A DNA stretch of 64,000 nt from Synechococcus sp. CBW1107 (GTDB lineage: Bacteria; Cyanobacteriota; Cyanobacteriia; PCC-6307; Cyanobiaceae). The position numbers and the translations under genes are program-made. Under the pieces are notes generated by a model. The model was not told the DNA's origin, did no database searches, and saw only the letters and a list, made by a program, of their open reading frames with translations. The stretch is taken from NCBI RefSeq assembly GCF_015841355.1, contig NZ_CP064908.1, positions 1,240,001 to 1,304,000 on the forward strand. Reading direction: 5' to 3'. Of this stretch, positions 14,466 through 22,448 are shown piece by piece. The first letter of the stretch is position 1. Each line of letters starts with the position of its first letter.

Positions 14466-15256
14466 GGCTGGGAGGAGGGCGCAGGACCCCCGAAACCATG
14501 GTGAAGGAAGGATTCGCGTGCGGCTGAGTGCGCCAGGGACCGCAGGTAGGCCTCGGCCGCGGCGGAGTCGCGGCTGGTCTTGAGCACGGCACCCACGTAA
14601 CGGATCGGATCATGGCTGCCGGCAGGTGCCACGGCAGTGATGCGCAGCTCCTCGCGCGCCTGGGCTTCGGTGCGATACACGAAACCAGCGTCCACATGGC
14701 CCTCGGCCACGGCCTGGGCCACGGCACGAACAGAGCCCAGGGGCACAAGCTTGGGCGCGACCGCGGCGCTGAGCCCCAGGGACGCCAGCACCTGGCGGGC
14801 GTAATCGCCGGCTGGGACAGTGGAATCACCGATCGCGATCGTGCGCAGCCCAGGCTGCGCCAGGCCTTCGAAGCTGAGGGTTCGCCGCGATGAACGAGAG
14901 GGCACCACCAGCACCAGCTCGTTGCTGAACAACTCACGGCGACTGCCAGGCAGCAGCCGGCCAGCGCTCTCGAGGGCATCCAGCTGACGCTGACCGGCTG
15001 AGAGGAACACATCCACCGGCGCCCCCTGCAGGATCTGCTGCTGGAGGGCGCCCGAGGAGGCGAAGTGAAACTGCACAGCCGGGCCGACTCGCCGGCTACG
15101 TGGTTCAACCCCAGCGACCTCCTGGAGGGGATCAGCCAGACTCACCGCTGCCGCCACCAGCAGGGGCCTCGGGGAGGGCGCCAGGCTGCAGGCCGCAGCG
15201 AGCCCGCCCAGTGCCCCCAGCACCGCCACGATCCACCACCGCTCTCGACGTGTCAT
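14462..15256 (-). CDS. modA: Molybdate-binding periplasmic lipoprotein
   Basis: This 264-residue solute-binding protein has a hydrophobic signal and a lipobox LAAAC (C23), so it is probably a membrane-anchored lipoprotein. AAAVSLADPLQEVA is the oxyanion-binding first loop of ModA. LVLVVPSRSS, AIGDSTVPAGDYARQVL and GHVDAGFVYRTEA are further family hallmarks. It delivers molybdate or tungstate to the downstream ModBC fusion, with which it overlaps by four bases. The region upstream (15257 on) holds only relic sequence, so the operon promoter should lie directly before 15256. Confidence 0.9.
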   Translation of the reverse strand: MTRRERWWIVAVLGALGGLAAACSLAPSPRPLLVAAAVSLADPLQEVAGVEPRSRRVGPAVQFHFASSGALQQQILQGAPVDVFLSAGQRQLDALESAGRLLPGSRRELFSNELVLVVPSRSSRRTLSFEGLAQPGLRTIAIGDSTVPAGDYARQVLASLGLSAAVAPKLVPLGSVRAVAQAVAEGHVDAGFVYRTEAQAREELRITAVAPAGSHDPIRYVGAVLKTSRDSAAAEAYLRSLAHSAARESFLHHGFGGPAPSSQP

Positions 15257-15925
15257 CGATCAGCTGAACCGACCAGGCATCACGCCTCTCGCTTCACATC
15301 GGGCCTCAGAACGGCCATGTTGTCAGCCTTGCCGAGTGGAACACCAAGCGATCGATTCCATCAGGCCTCTGGTGGTGGACGTGGCCGGGATGGAGGGGCG
15401 TCACCTGTCCTGACGGAGGGAGGCCAAATCCCTGGTTTCGGGATTTTGCAAAAGGCATCTCAGCTGCCGCGATACGTGGAGCACGAAAAAGAGATTCATC
15501 ACACGCGAGCACTGCAATAACCATCCGTCTTCTTCACGCCAAAGATCATCCAGGTTCTCGAGAAGAAAGTCTTGGTTTCCTGGCCCTTGAACTACGCCCC
15601 AGCCCCCCCCTGGATGAACCGATCGATTTGTTCCTGGTGCCAGCGAGTGGCGTTCGCCTCCTGGATCCATCCATGGCATCATGATCGATGTCACTTCCTG
15701 GATCAGCGGTGCAAGTGCACGATCAATCAGGCTTTCCTGTCGTGATCTCCACTTCAATCTCCAGGGCTGATCAGAAAGCACTCCGCCGCCGACCTCATGG
15801 CCCGAGCCGCTGAACGCCGATCGTCCCAGGTCTGGCCCGCGATCACCGCACCATTCCATTGGTCCGGGATCAGCCTTGGCTCTGCATCGTCTGCCTGGTT
15901 TCAACGTCGCGTGGCATCACAACGT
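15257..15925. other. Gene-poor interval containing relic sequence
   Basis: I found no credible intact gene in this 670-base stretch. A 167-residue minus frame (15401-15904) shows no domain and crosses the relic repeat at 15296-15437, so it is not called. The interval should also contain the modA promoter at its left edge and the trailer of the cupin gene at its right edge. Confidence 0.5.
15296..15437 (-). pseudogene. Decayed fragment of a DUF1993-like gene (copy A)
   Basis: Read on the minus strand, the last 25 codons give SLGVPLGKADNMAVL...KREA followed by TGA. This closely parallels the end of the relic at 16733 (ALGVPLGKVDSMAFL...RRAA, stop). The preceding 70 bases are too eroded to translate in one frame. 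They align with a third copy on the plus strand near 22153-22265, sharing for example ACCACCAG and GGCCTGATGGAA. This is a dead fragment, probably left from duplication and decay of one gene. Confidence 0.45.
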
Positions 15926-16333
15926 TCATTCCAGCCCATCGACGTGCAGCAGGCAGCACTCTTCAAGCGCTTCGGCTCGATGACCGCGACCCGAAGGATC
16001 ATCAAAAGCAAATAAATCTCCTGGCCTGAACATTCGAGTTTCAACGGCGTTTTCCGGCCCTACGGAAACCTGAAAAACGCCCTCCACCATGTACAGGAAG
16101 TCCAAGCTGGGCGCATTATGCCATTCCCATGCCCATCCTTTGTCCATTCTCATAAACGACAACCTCCCCGGCGGCAATGGATCCGTCCCAAAAAATTCCG
16201 GGGCATCATCTCCTTCCACCAAAGGCTTCTCCTCCAGGACATCTTCGACAAACCGAGAGAAACCAAGAGATCGGTCTGAACGAATATATGTAATCTTATG
16301 GGGCTGGCCAATTCGTTTCACGAGAACCTCCAT
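15926..16333 (-). CDS. Cupin-domain protein
   Basis: About 135 residues from ATG 16333 (MEVLVKRIGQPHKI). The C-terminal half has cupin character: WAWEWHNAPSLDFLYMVEGVFQVSVG followed by RMFRPGDLFAFDDPSGRGHRAE, that is a glycine-flanked strand pair with His/Glu-type residues and the PGD turn. It probably forms a small beta-barrel that binds a metal or small acid. The frame is open upstream to 16492, and an ATG at 16363 is also possible. The extra 53 residues look unlike the domain, so the shorter form is given. No operon partner is apparent and the function is unknown. Confidence 0.6.
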   Translation of the reverse strand: MEVLVKRIGQPHKITYIRSDRSLGFSRFVEDVLEEKPLVEGDDAPEFFGTDPLPPGRLSFMRMDKGWAWEWHNAPSLDFLYMVEGVFQVSVGPENAVETRMFRPGDLFAFDDPSGRGHRAEALEECCLLHVDGLE

Positions 16334-16732
16334 CTCAAAGTTGATTGCCTGTGCCACACCCATGCGCGCAAGAGCAATGGGCAGCATTGTGATCTGATGC
16401 AATGACCGAGGCCTGATTGCCTTGATCCGAGCGTGAACAGCGTGGACCACCGTGCTGTCACTCCGAAGATGCCGATGTATCTCCTGCTTCAACCATGAAT
16501 CCGGCCGACTGCTTTGTCAACTCTTTCGCCTGGATGGCCAATGGTTTGTTAACACCTGCCAGCCCATCTCGCGCAGTGGTGGCTCTGTCGAACATGGGCC
16601 ATGATCTCCTCCACCTGGGCGTGAGCCTTCCCACACGCGCAGCCTGGAGAGCAGGCAGTTCCATCAGCGATGAGCTGGCGGCCATGCTCTCGGCGGAGAC
16701 CATCCGCCGGCCGTTCATCACGCCGCGCGCCT

Positions 16733-17028
16733 GACAAAGGACATCAGGAAGGCCATGGAGTCGACCTTGCCCAGCGGGACCCCGAGCGCTCGAAGGATGG
16801 CGTAGGTGGTGGTGAGGTGAAAATAGAAACTGGGGATCAGAACATCACTCACCTGGAACCGCACCGGTGTTTCGCAGTAGAGGCCGGAACCCAGCTCGGT
16901 TTCTGCAGGGCGGCGCCCATGTCGGGGAGGGCCTTCTCACCAAGGCGCAGGATGCGCTCCAGAACCGCGAGCCGCGTCTCGAAGATGCGGCGGAACTCAT
17001 CCGTGTCCCGACTGTCCCGCCTGGTCAT
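16733..17028 (-). pseudogene. DUF1993-like protein, truncated and frameshifted (copy B)
   Basis: The ATG at 17028 overlaps the stop of the upstream methyltransferase by four bases. The first frame reads EFRRIFETRLAVLERIL and stops at about 16857. A different frame carries on from about 16895 with SFYFHLTTTYAILRALGVPLGKVD, matching the C-terminal signature of DUF1993 proteins (HVTTAYAILRHNGVxxGKxDF). Total coding potential is about 98 residues against about 170 for the family, so the N-terminal third is also lost. Similar fragments occur at 15296-15437 and 22153-22265. Confidence 0.55.
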
Positions 17029-17780
17029 GGGGGCGACTCCAGTCCGATCTCCGCTCGGAACAGGCGCAGTCCCACCAGCTCACCCTTGATGCCCTGGTCG
17101 TAGCGGCTCACGAAGGTGTCGTGGCTCCAGCCCGGCGGAACGTCCCGCAGCAGCGGCGCCACGTAGGGATGCAGGACGGCGGCCTCTCCCTGCAGGGTGT
17201 GGGCCGGGTAGATCCGCAGTTCCCCGCGGCACACGCGCAGCAGCTCGGCGAGGGCCCGTTGGTGCCACTCCAGTCCCAGACCGGGTTCATCCATCAGGCC
17301 TCCGTCACGGACTGGGGCATAGGCAAAGAGGAGGCTGCCGCTGAGCGCCAGATCGAAGCGGCCATCAGCGAAGGGCAGCGCCGGCAGGCCGGCGGCCACA
17401 TAGCCGCCTGGGTGGGTCCGGCGGTCCTGCTGAAACTGGCGAAAGGCCTCCAGCTTGGCCTCGAAATAACCGGCGCGGTCGAAGTCGTCGCGGATGTTGC
17501 TCTCAGCCGGGAGCTGCGACGACACGGCACTGATGTCAGCTCGGGTTCGGGCATCCAGCTCGTCCGGAGAGAGCGCGTAGCTGGGATCCACGGCGGTGGG
17601 GTGAGCACCGAGAGCGCGAAGCACGCTGGAGAGCGAACCTGGTCCGCCCGGGCAATCCAACACCCTCAGGCCCGCCAGGTGCCGGGGCTCCAGGGCAAAC
17701 ATCTCCAGCAGCTCCTCACCGGTGCGCCCGAACGAGAGGATTCGATCAAAGCGCATGGGCCGGGGGCGCAGAGCTTGCAA
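17025..17780 (-). CDS. SAM-dependent methyltransferase-like protein
   Basis: This 251-residue class I methyltransferase fold shows motif I as GLRVLDCPGGPGSLSSVLRALG with the acidic motif II AVDPSY. Motif IV/V candidates are FDLALSGSLLFAY and a late ELLRVCRGELRIYP. The Cys in LDCPGG, where most enzymes have LDxGxG, resembles a widespread set of uncharacterised bacterial methyltransferases. No substrate can be assigned. The stop overlaps the ATG of the DUF1993-like relic, implying these were once co-translated. The intergenic gap to the receptor gene downstream on the plus-strand coordinate (17811) is 30 bases. Confidence 0.7.
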   Translation of the reverse strand: MQALRPRPMRFDRILSFGRTGEELLEMFALEPRHLAGLRVLDCPGGPGSLSSVLRALGAHPTAVDPSYALSPDELDARTRADISAVSSQLPAESNIRDDFDRAGYFEAKLEAFRQFQQDRRTHPGGYVAAGLPALPFADGRFDLALSGSLLFAYAPVRDGGLMDEPGLGLEWHQRALAELLRVCRGELRIYPAHTLQGEAAVLHPYVAPLLRDVPPGWSHDTFVSRYDQGIKGELVGLRLFRAEIGLESPP

Positions 17781-17810
17781 GCTGCGTGTTCATCCTGCTC
17801 CAGGTGCGGC

Positions 17811-18971
17811 TCAGCGTGCAGGGGCACTGACCGGCTCCGTGGCCTGCTGACGCAATGAACTCACCACACCACTGCGCTTGAGGGCGCTGATCGCCAGATC
17901 GATCCGCTCGGCAGTGGCCTGAGGCAGGCCAGATGCGAAGGCGAACGCCTGGGATTCCGGGCGGATTCCCTGCAGGGCCAGGCTGGGCAGCGCGCCATTC
18001 AACTCTGAGTGTGTCAGCAGATAGCTCAGCTGCAGGTTGTCGCCCAGCAAGGCATCGACGCGACCGGAGACGAGCAGATCGAACCCCGAACGGATGCTGG
18101 CCATAGGCAGGATCGAGACCTTCGGGCCTGTGGTGCCGGCGTTGAGTTCCTTCAGCAGGGCTTCACTCACGGTGCCGCTGCGCACCCCCACCCGCAGACC
18201 GCGCAGATCGGACTCGGAACGGATCCGTCCCGCGGCGGTGCCCTGCACCTCCCGTGCCACGTTCACGGTGAGATAGCCCACCAGAAGCGAAGCCGAGACA
18301 ATCCGCACCAGATAGGCCACCAGCACGATGGCATTGCCGCGGGTGGTGATCACGAGGGTGTTGCTGCCCGGCCCGGTCGCCAGCACCTGGAACACCTTTC
18401 CGAATGTGCGGACGCGCCCGTGGCTCAGGGTCTCGGGCTGCCGGGAGTAATGCTCCACGGCCCAGGTGAGCAGGGCAAGCAGCGCGATCACCAGCAGGTA
18501 GCCACCCAGCAGCTGCAGCAGCGTGGGCGTCAGCAGCGCCGCCAGGAAGGAGCGCCCGAGATCCAGCCGGCTCTGCAGCACCATCACGGCCAGCCCGTCC
18601 TCCTGGAAGGGGAGGCTGAAGCGGTAACGCGCCAGCCGGTCCGGGGAGACGTTGATGCAGCCCACCGCCACATCCAGCCGGCCCGTCCGGGTGGCTTCCA
18701 GCATCTCCTGAACGGATGGCCACTCCGTGACCACATAAGGAAGTCCCTCGCGGGTGGCGATCCGGTTCCAGAGTTCGATGGACAGCCCCTGCCAGTCACC
18801 GGCGTCCCGGTAGCTGCACGGCGGTGCGCCATCCACGACGCCCACCCGCAGCACGGGTTCCGATGCTGCAGCCACCTCGGCGCCAGCCAGCGCCAGAAGC
18901 AGGGCGGTGCCCCAACTCACCAGCACAGCTCTGATGCGCCCTTCGAGGGGAAGGGCTCGGTGTCGTGCCAT
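17811..18971 (-). CDS. GluR0-like ligand-gated ion channel with non-canonical pore loop
   Basis: A 386-residue protein (ATG 18971; an ATG at 18995 would add eight residues). Residue numbers below count from 18995. A signal peptide ends near VAAASEP (about 46). A split solute-binding domain follows: lobe S1 at about 48-145 (EPVLRVGVVDGAPP, DVAVGCINVSPDR) and lobe S2 at about 255-385. Between the lobes lie TM1 (157-179), a re-entrant segment (199-215) and TM2 (222-244). This S1-TM-pore-TM-S2 order is the prokaryotic ionotropic glutamate receptor plan, not that of a plain ABC binding protein. The position of the TVGYGD filter reads ATGPGSN, so potassium selectivity is doubtful. Confidence 0.75.
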   Translation of the reverse strand: MARHRALPLEGRIRAVLVSWGTALLLALAGAEVAAASEPVLRVGVVDGAPPCSYRDAGDWQGLSIELWNRIATREGLPYVVTEWPSVQEMLEATRTGRLDVAVGCINVSPDRLARYRFSLPFQEDGLAVMVLQSRLDLGRSFLAALLTPTLLQLLGGYLLVIALLALLTWAVEHYSRQPETLSHGRVRTFGKVFQVLATGPGSNTLVITTRGNAIVLVAYLVRIVSASLLVGYLTVNVAREVQGTAAGRIRSESDLRGLRVGVRSGTVSEALLKELNAGTTGPKVSILPMASIRSGFDLLVSGRVDALLGDNLQLSYLLTHSELNGALPSLALQGIRPESQAFAFASGLPQATAERIDLAISALKRSGVVSSLRQQATEPVSAPAR

Positions 18972-19131
18972 GGCGGCATTCTGGCTGAGCCGCATGGAAG
19001 GGCCTCTGCCAATCCGGAGACCGGCAAACCCAGTCAGGCCCTGAAGAGTCGAGCTGAAGGCTGCGTCGTGCTCACAAAGGCGTCCTGGAGACCGCCGAGG
19101 TGGATAGCGGACGGCATGGGCCTGAGGCTGC

Positions 19132-19398
19132 TCAGCCCTGGTTCGCGGCGATGAGACGTGTGTGAGAGACCGTGGTGACCATCAGCCAGGCCAGAACGGG
19201 ACGGATGAGAAGCCCGATCCAGAGGGCACCGTCGATTTGATCCACCGAGGCCCGCCCTTGAGGGATGGCCTCGGTGCTGACACCCGCTCCGACACCCGTC
19301 AACTCAATCAGCGTGCTGCCCAGGACGGTGAGCGCACCCAGAAGGACGACCGCGGCCGGAAGTTTGCGCTTAGCGGCGATGGGAACTGGCGGCATCAA
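19132..19398 (-). CDS. Small hypothetical membrane protein
   Basis: This 88-residue protein has two hydrophobic segments: AAVVLLGALTVLGSTLIEL (about 15-33) and ALWIGLLIRPVLAWLMVTTV (about 58-77). A polar, Gly/Ser-rich loop connects them. It starts with two Met codons, and either could be used. No family is recognised. A 36-base inverted repeat lies 42 bases upstream of its start and could be its operator or promoter element. Confidence 0.5.
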   Translation of the reverse strand: MMPPVPIAAKRKLPAAVVLLGALTVLGSTLIELTGVGAGVSTEAIPQGRASVDQIDGALWIGLLIRPVLAWLMVTTVSHTRLIAANQG

Positions 19399-19440
19399 TA
19401 CCTGCCTTTGAGGCCAGAATGGATGCTCAGAGTGGCCATG

Positions 19441-19476
19441 AGTTAGTGCATCGCCACAGAGGGCGGAGCACTAACT
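19441..19476. repeat. 36-base inverted repeat upstream of the small membrane protein
   Basis: Arms AGTTAGTGC and GCACTAACT are perfectly complementary (9 bp). After a two-base mismatch they continue as CGCC/GGCG around a six-base loop. There is no T-run on either side. It lies just upstream of the minus-strand start at 19398. The core-site order is opposite to that of an integron attC. It could be an operator or a decayed element terminus. Confidence 0.55.
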
Positions 19477-19709
19477 TCTGCAACACAGTTGTCAGGCCTG
19501 ATGACCCCACCAGCTCTCATAGGAACTGGACCACTGATGGGGGGTCACGTGAAGTGGAAGCATCCGTGCAGGCTGAAGTCGTCCGAGTCTCTTGGAACAA
19601 GAGCGCGGAATTCACCTTGCCTGGGGCACACCACATCCGAGAAAGCCCTACTACACAGGACCCCCCAACAAAATAGACAACTCCACCGTGGTGTAACACT
19701 GATTTCACG

Positions 19710-20147
19710 CTATGAAGGAGGCTCTGCAGAGCCAGCCTGACCCGAGAATGCTGGAAACAGTGCCTGCATGTCCAGCGGGATCGGGGTGGGCCTACCCGTG
19801 GCTAATTCAACAAACACAAATAGCGTTTCGCCCTTGGCGATGACTTTGCCATCTGTCTTGCGAAAAAATTCATATTTTCTGATTCCGCGTGCATGCCTAT
19901 ATTCAGCAATCCATGTACTCACTTCGATTTCATCTCCCGCAAAAGCAGGAGCAAGATATTCAATCCGACTCTCACGCGCAAACCAGCCTCTGTTCTCGGG
20001 CATTCGATACTCGACGATTGACTCGGGATGCCGAATCGCCGCATCTTGCATCCATTGCAAATAGACAACATTGTTGACGTGTCCATAGCCGTCAATGGCG
20101 CTGTCCGGGACAATGATTGTATAAGCAAAGATGGGAGGATACGGCAT
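19710..20147 (-). CDS. Acyl-CoA thioesterase, 4HBT hotdog family
   Basis: A 145-residue hotdog-fold protein. DSAIDGYGHVNNVVYLQWMQDAA carries the D-x-x-G-H-V-N-N-x-x-Y catalytic helix of 4-hydroxybenzoyl-CoA-thioesterase-like enzymes. YLAPAFAGDEIEVSTWI and KVIAKGETLFVFVELATGRP are the following beta strands. It should hydrolyse an acyl-CoA or acyl-ACP thioester, chain length unknown. Base composition is clearly lower in GC than the surrounding core genes, and it adjoins a similarly AT-richer acyltransferase, suggesting joint acquisition. The C-terminal SGQAGSAEPPS tail is unconserved. Confidence 0.85.
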   Translation of the reverse strand: MPYPPIFAYTIIVPDSAIDGYGHVNNVVYLQWMQDAAIRHPESIVEYRMPENRGWFARESRIEYLAPAFAGDEIEVSTWIAEYRHARGIRKYEFFRKTDGKVIAKGETLFVFVELATGRPTPIPLDMQALFPAFSGQAGSAEPPS

Positions 20148-20245
20148 CGGGCGACTCCACTCCTAAGTTGAATATGATTGTTTAGCAGAGAACCACCCAA
20201 CGCTGGCGCCCAGACACTTGGCCGACCGATACCGACATAGTTTCA

Positions 20246-21427
20246 TCACAATATTTCTCGCGCCAATGGCATCTTCTTGACTGAATATCCCACCAGAAAC
20301 GATGCTGCCACCGCCAAAGGAGCCACCAAGACAAACTTAACAGTCAAGCCTATGTTAATCCCTCTCAAAGCCAGCGCCAGAAATACAATGACTGGCGCAT
20401 GCACAATATAAGTTGCGTAGGCTGCTTCAGACATCGCCACACTCAATACACCCTGATTGTTGAATCGATTGCGAAAATAGATCAGCAGAGTTACCACCAC
20501 AGCCAAACAGACTAACTCTTCCCAAACCGAATAAGCCAACGATTGCCATTGCCAACCTCCGAGGAACGGATCAAGATTCCCTTGCAGAGCGCCTCCCGCC
20601 AGGAAAATGATCGGAAAGGTGATGATCAAGCCAATCGTGACCCACTTCCAGATTCGGCCCTGCCTGTCGGTTAGCTCGCTGAACCAGTTGCGATGATACG
20701 CGGTAATACCTAAAATATACAGTGCGATGTACTGAGGGAAGTGGGCGAGCTGGACATGCAATGGCTCGAGCCACCACCCCACTGGCAACCAGATTCGCAC
20801 CACAAAAGTAATGAGTCCCAGCCCCATCGCGAACAGTGCAATTTCCCCATTGCCTGGGACTCTACCCTTAACTTGCACGGGCACGCATGGGCTGATACGA
20901 CGCCATAGAACATACAGAATTGTAAAAATCAACAAGGCTTCGATAAACCATGTTGGCCCCACACCAAGGCTACGCAGGTAGCCTTCTTGCAATGCTTGCC
21001 AGAAACTTCCTTCAAAGCCATAAAAGACAGAAAGCGTACACTCAAGCAACGGATTGAGCAACAAAGCATAAACGAGCAATGGGATCCCCAGTCTCTTAAG
21101 GCGATCGATCAGAAAAAGCCCCACTCCCTTTCGATCCAATGAGGCGGGACTGAAGTGGCTTGACAGCATGAAGAACAACCCCATAAAGAACGCCTGATTG
21201 AGCGTGATGAAGAGTGTCAGGACCATGGAGGTAACTGCTCCGAGTTGACCCTCCTCGCTGTAATACCAGTCTCCCGGCGCTCCATAACTGCTTGAGAGGT
21301 GGTGCAGGATCACTAGAATGGCGAGCAGGATGCGCAGGTTATCTATATAAAGCAATCTTGACGTACTGTCGCTGGATACACTATCTATTTGGCCGACCAT
21401 AACAGGAGACCCCCTACGCCTAGGCAC
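20246..21427 (-). CDS. Acyltransferase family 3 membrane protein
   Basis: A 393-residue polytopic membrane protein with about ten helices. The N-terminal LLYIDNLRILLAILVILHHLSS has the D-x-x-R...H-H pattern of acyltransferase-3 (OafA/OpgC/NodX) proteins. FMLSSHFSPASLDRKG with a following RLKRLGIPLLVY matches the second conserved loop. Such enzymes transfer acetyl or succinyl groups onto exported glycans or lipids. The true start may be ATG 21397 (MVGQIDSVSS) rather than 21427. GC content is well below the window norm, consistent with horizontal gain together with the thioesterase gene. Confidence 0.82.
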   Translation of the reverse strand: MPRRRGSPVMVGQIDSVSSDSTSRLLYIDNLRILLAILVILHHLSSSYGAPGDWYYSEEGQLGAVTSMVLTLFITLNQAFFMGLFFMLSSHFSPASLDRKGVGLFLIDRLKRLGIPLLVYALLLNPLLECTLSVFYGFEGSFWQALQEGYLRSLGVGPTWFIEALLIFTILYVLWRRISPCVPVQVKGRVPGNGEIALFAMGLGLITFVVRIWLPVGWWLEPLHVQLAHFPQYIALYILGITAYHRNWFSELTDRQGRIWKWVTIGLIITFPIIFLAGGALQGNLDPFLGGWQWQSLAYSVWEELVCLAVVVTLLIYFRNRFNNQGVLSVAMSEAAYATYIVHAPVIVFLALALRGINIGLTVKFVLVAPLAVAASFLVGYSVKKMPLAREIL

Positions 21428-21699
21428 TATAGTTGACCTAGGGGTGAGTAGCAGCGCTACAGATATGTGTACAATATAGTATCATGACCACCTAGACAGC
21501 CCGAGGGTTAATACAAGTATTTCTGATCCTAACTTCTGGATTTTGATGCTAGAGAGTGACCTTAACTGTCAAGGTCCTGCAACATGGATTTCCAGATGTC
21601 ACTTGCTAGACAAGCGGTGCATGCACACGATTAACCTGCCGGGATTCTTGAGCTCACCAGCCCTTGCTCTTGATCCGATCAGAAAGAACTACGCCCCCG
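21428..21699. other. AT-rich spacer without a gene
   Basis: No supported gene. A plus frame at 21543-21818 has no recognisable content and overlaps a better minus-strand frame. An AT-rich stretch at about 21470-21490 could be the promoter of the acyltransferase gene. Confidence 0.4.
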
Positions 21700-21996
21700 T
21701 CATCGTTGGTGCGCTAGAGGGAGTTGCTGATCCGTATGGCCGGCGACGACGACAGGCGGAATTCCCAAGAAGGGCACCGGACACCAAAGACCCAGGACTG
21801 ACCCGCGCTTTGCTCTGAATGGCAACGCTCCACAACCCACGCTAACAAAGGCCAAAGTGAACAGCAGAAAGACCATGACATAGACAATCTCGCCATCCCG
21901 AGCGCTAGCCGTGAGAGCCAAGCTTAGAGAGAAGAGCATTGCAGCTGCATCAATCATATAAAAGAAGCAGGTGAACGCTTTAAGCGTTCTCTTCAT
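21700..21996 (-). CDS. Putative small membrane protein
   Basis: A 98-residue frame with three plausible membrane segments: FTCFFYMIDAAAMLFSLSLAL (about 8-28), VYVMVFLLFTLAFVSVGCGAL (about 38-58) and VLGLWCPVPFLGIPPVVVAG. The first two are separated by a short charged loop TASARDGE. The start MKRTLK gives a positive-inside N-terminus. No family is recognised. The last 30 residues look less membrane-like and could be read-through into non-coding sequence. Confidence 0.4.
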   Translation of the reverse strand: MKRTLKAFTCFFYMIDAAAMLFSLSLALTASARDGEIVYVMVFLLFTLAFVSVGCGALPFRAKRGSVLGLWCPVPFLGIPPVVVAGHTDQQLPLAHQR

Positions 21997-22152
21997 TCGG
22001 CCTCCACCAAAATACCTTTAACTGATTCTTACATAGACCGAAGCCCAATCCGCATGAGTCGCTCAACAATCTCTCCAAGCCAATGATCAATGGTTGCAGC
22101 AGGCAATCCTGTGAGGTGCCTGGCTGGATCGGACATGAGGACTGGATCAGGC

Positions 22153-22265
22153 CTGGGGATCCACGCCCCCCTCTGCCAGGAAAGATGACGCCTCTCCATC
22201 CCGTCCACTTCAACCACCAGGAGGCCTGATGGAACCGACCGATGCTTTCTTCAAGCGAAGCCGTC
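22153..22265 (+). pseudogene. Decayed fragment of a DUF1993-like gene (copy C)
   Basis: Over about 110 bases this plus-strand stretch aligns with the minus strand of 15330-15437, sharing TGACGCC, CTCCATCCCG, CAACCACCAG, GGCCTGATGGAA and CAAGGCTGA in order. It does not translate cleanly. By position it corresponds to the end of the DUF1993-like relic at 16733. The orientation is opposite to copies A and B, so the copies bracket the 16-22 kb accessory stretch as inverted relics. Confidence 0.4.
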
Positions 22266-22448
22266 AAGGCTGATGTCCGCCGGCGCAGGGATAGGGTGAT
22301 CGATCGAGAGGAAGGGCCCTGCAGGCTCTGGTTTTCGTCTCCCCAGGCTGGGGAGGGACCAGGGGCGCCCGCCTGTCAGTGGTTGGCGGCCAGCACCCTG
22401 CGGATTGGTGACGCTGGCGCGGTGGGTCTGCAGGTCTGGGTGGAACGC

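Noticed and set aside
15401-15904. A 167-codon minus frame
   Set aside because: Overlaps the relic repeat, lacks a domain, and composition resembles non-coding sequence.
19441-19476. Considered as an attC site because it contains GTTAG and CTAAC
   Set aside because: The core order is reversed (GTT... first, ...AAC last), opposite to the RYYYAAC-GTTRRRY order of attC.
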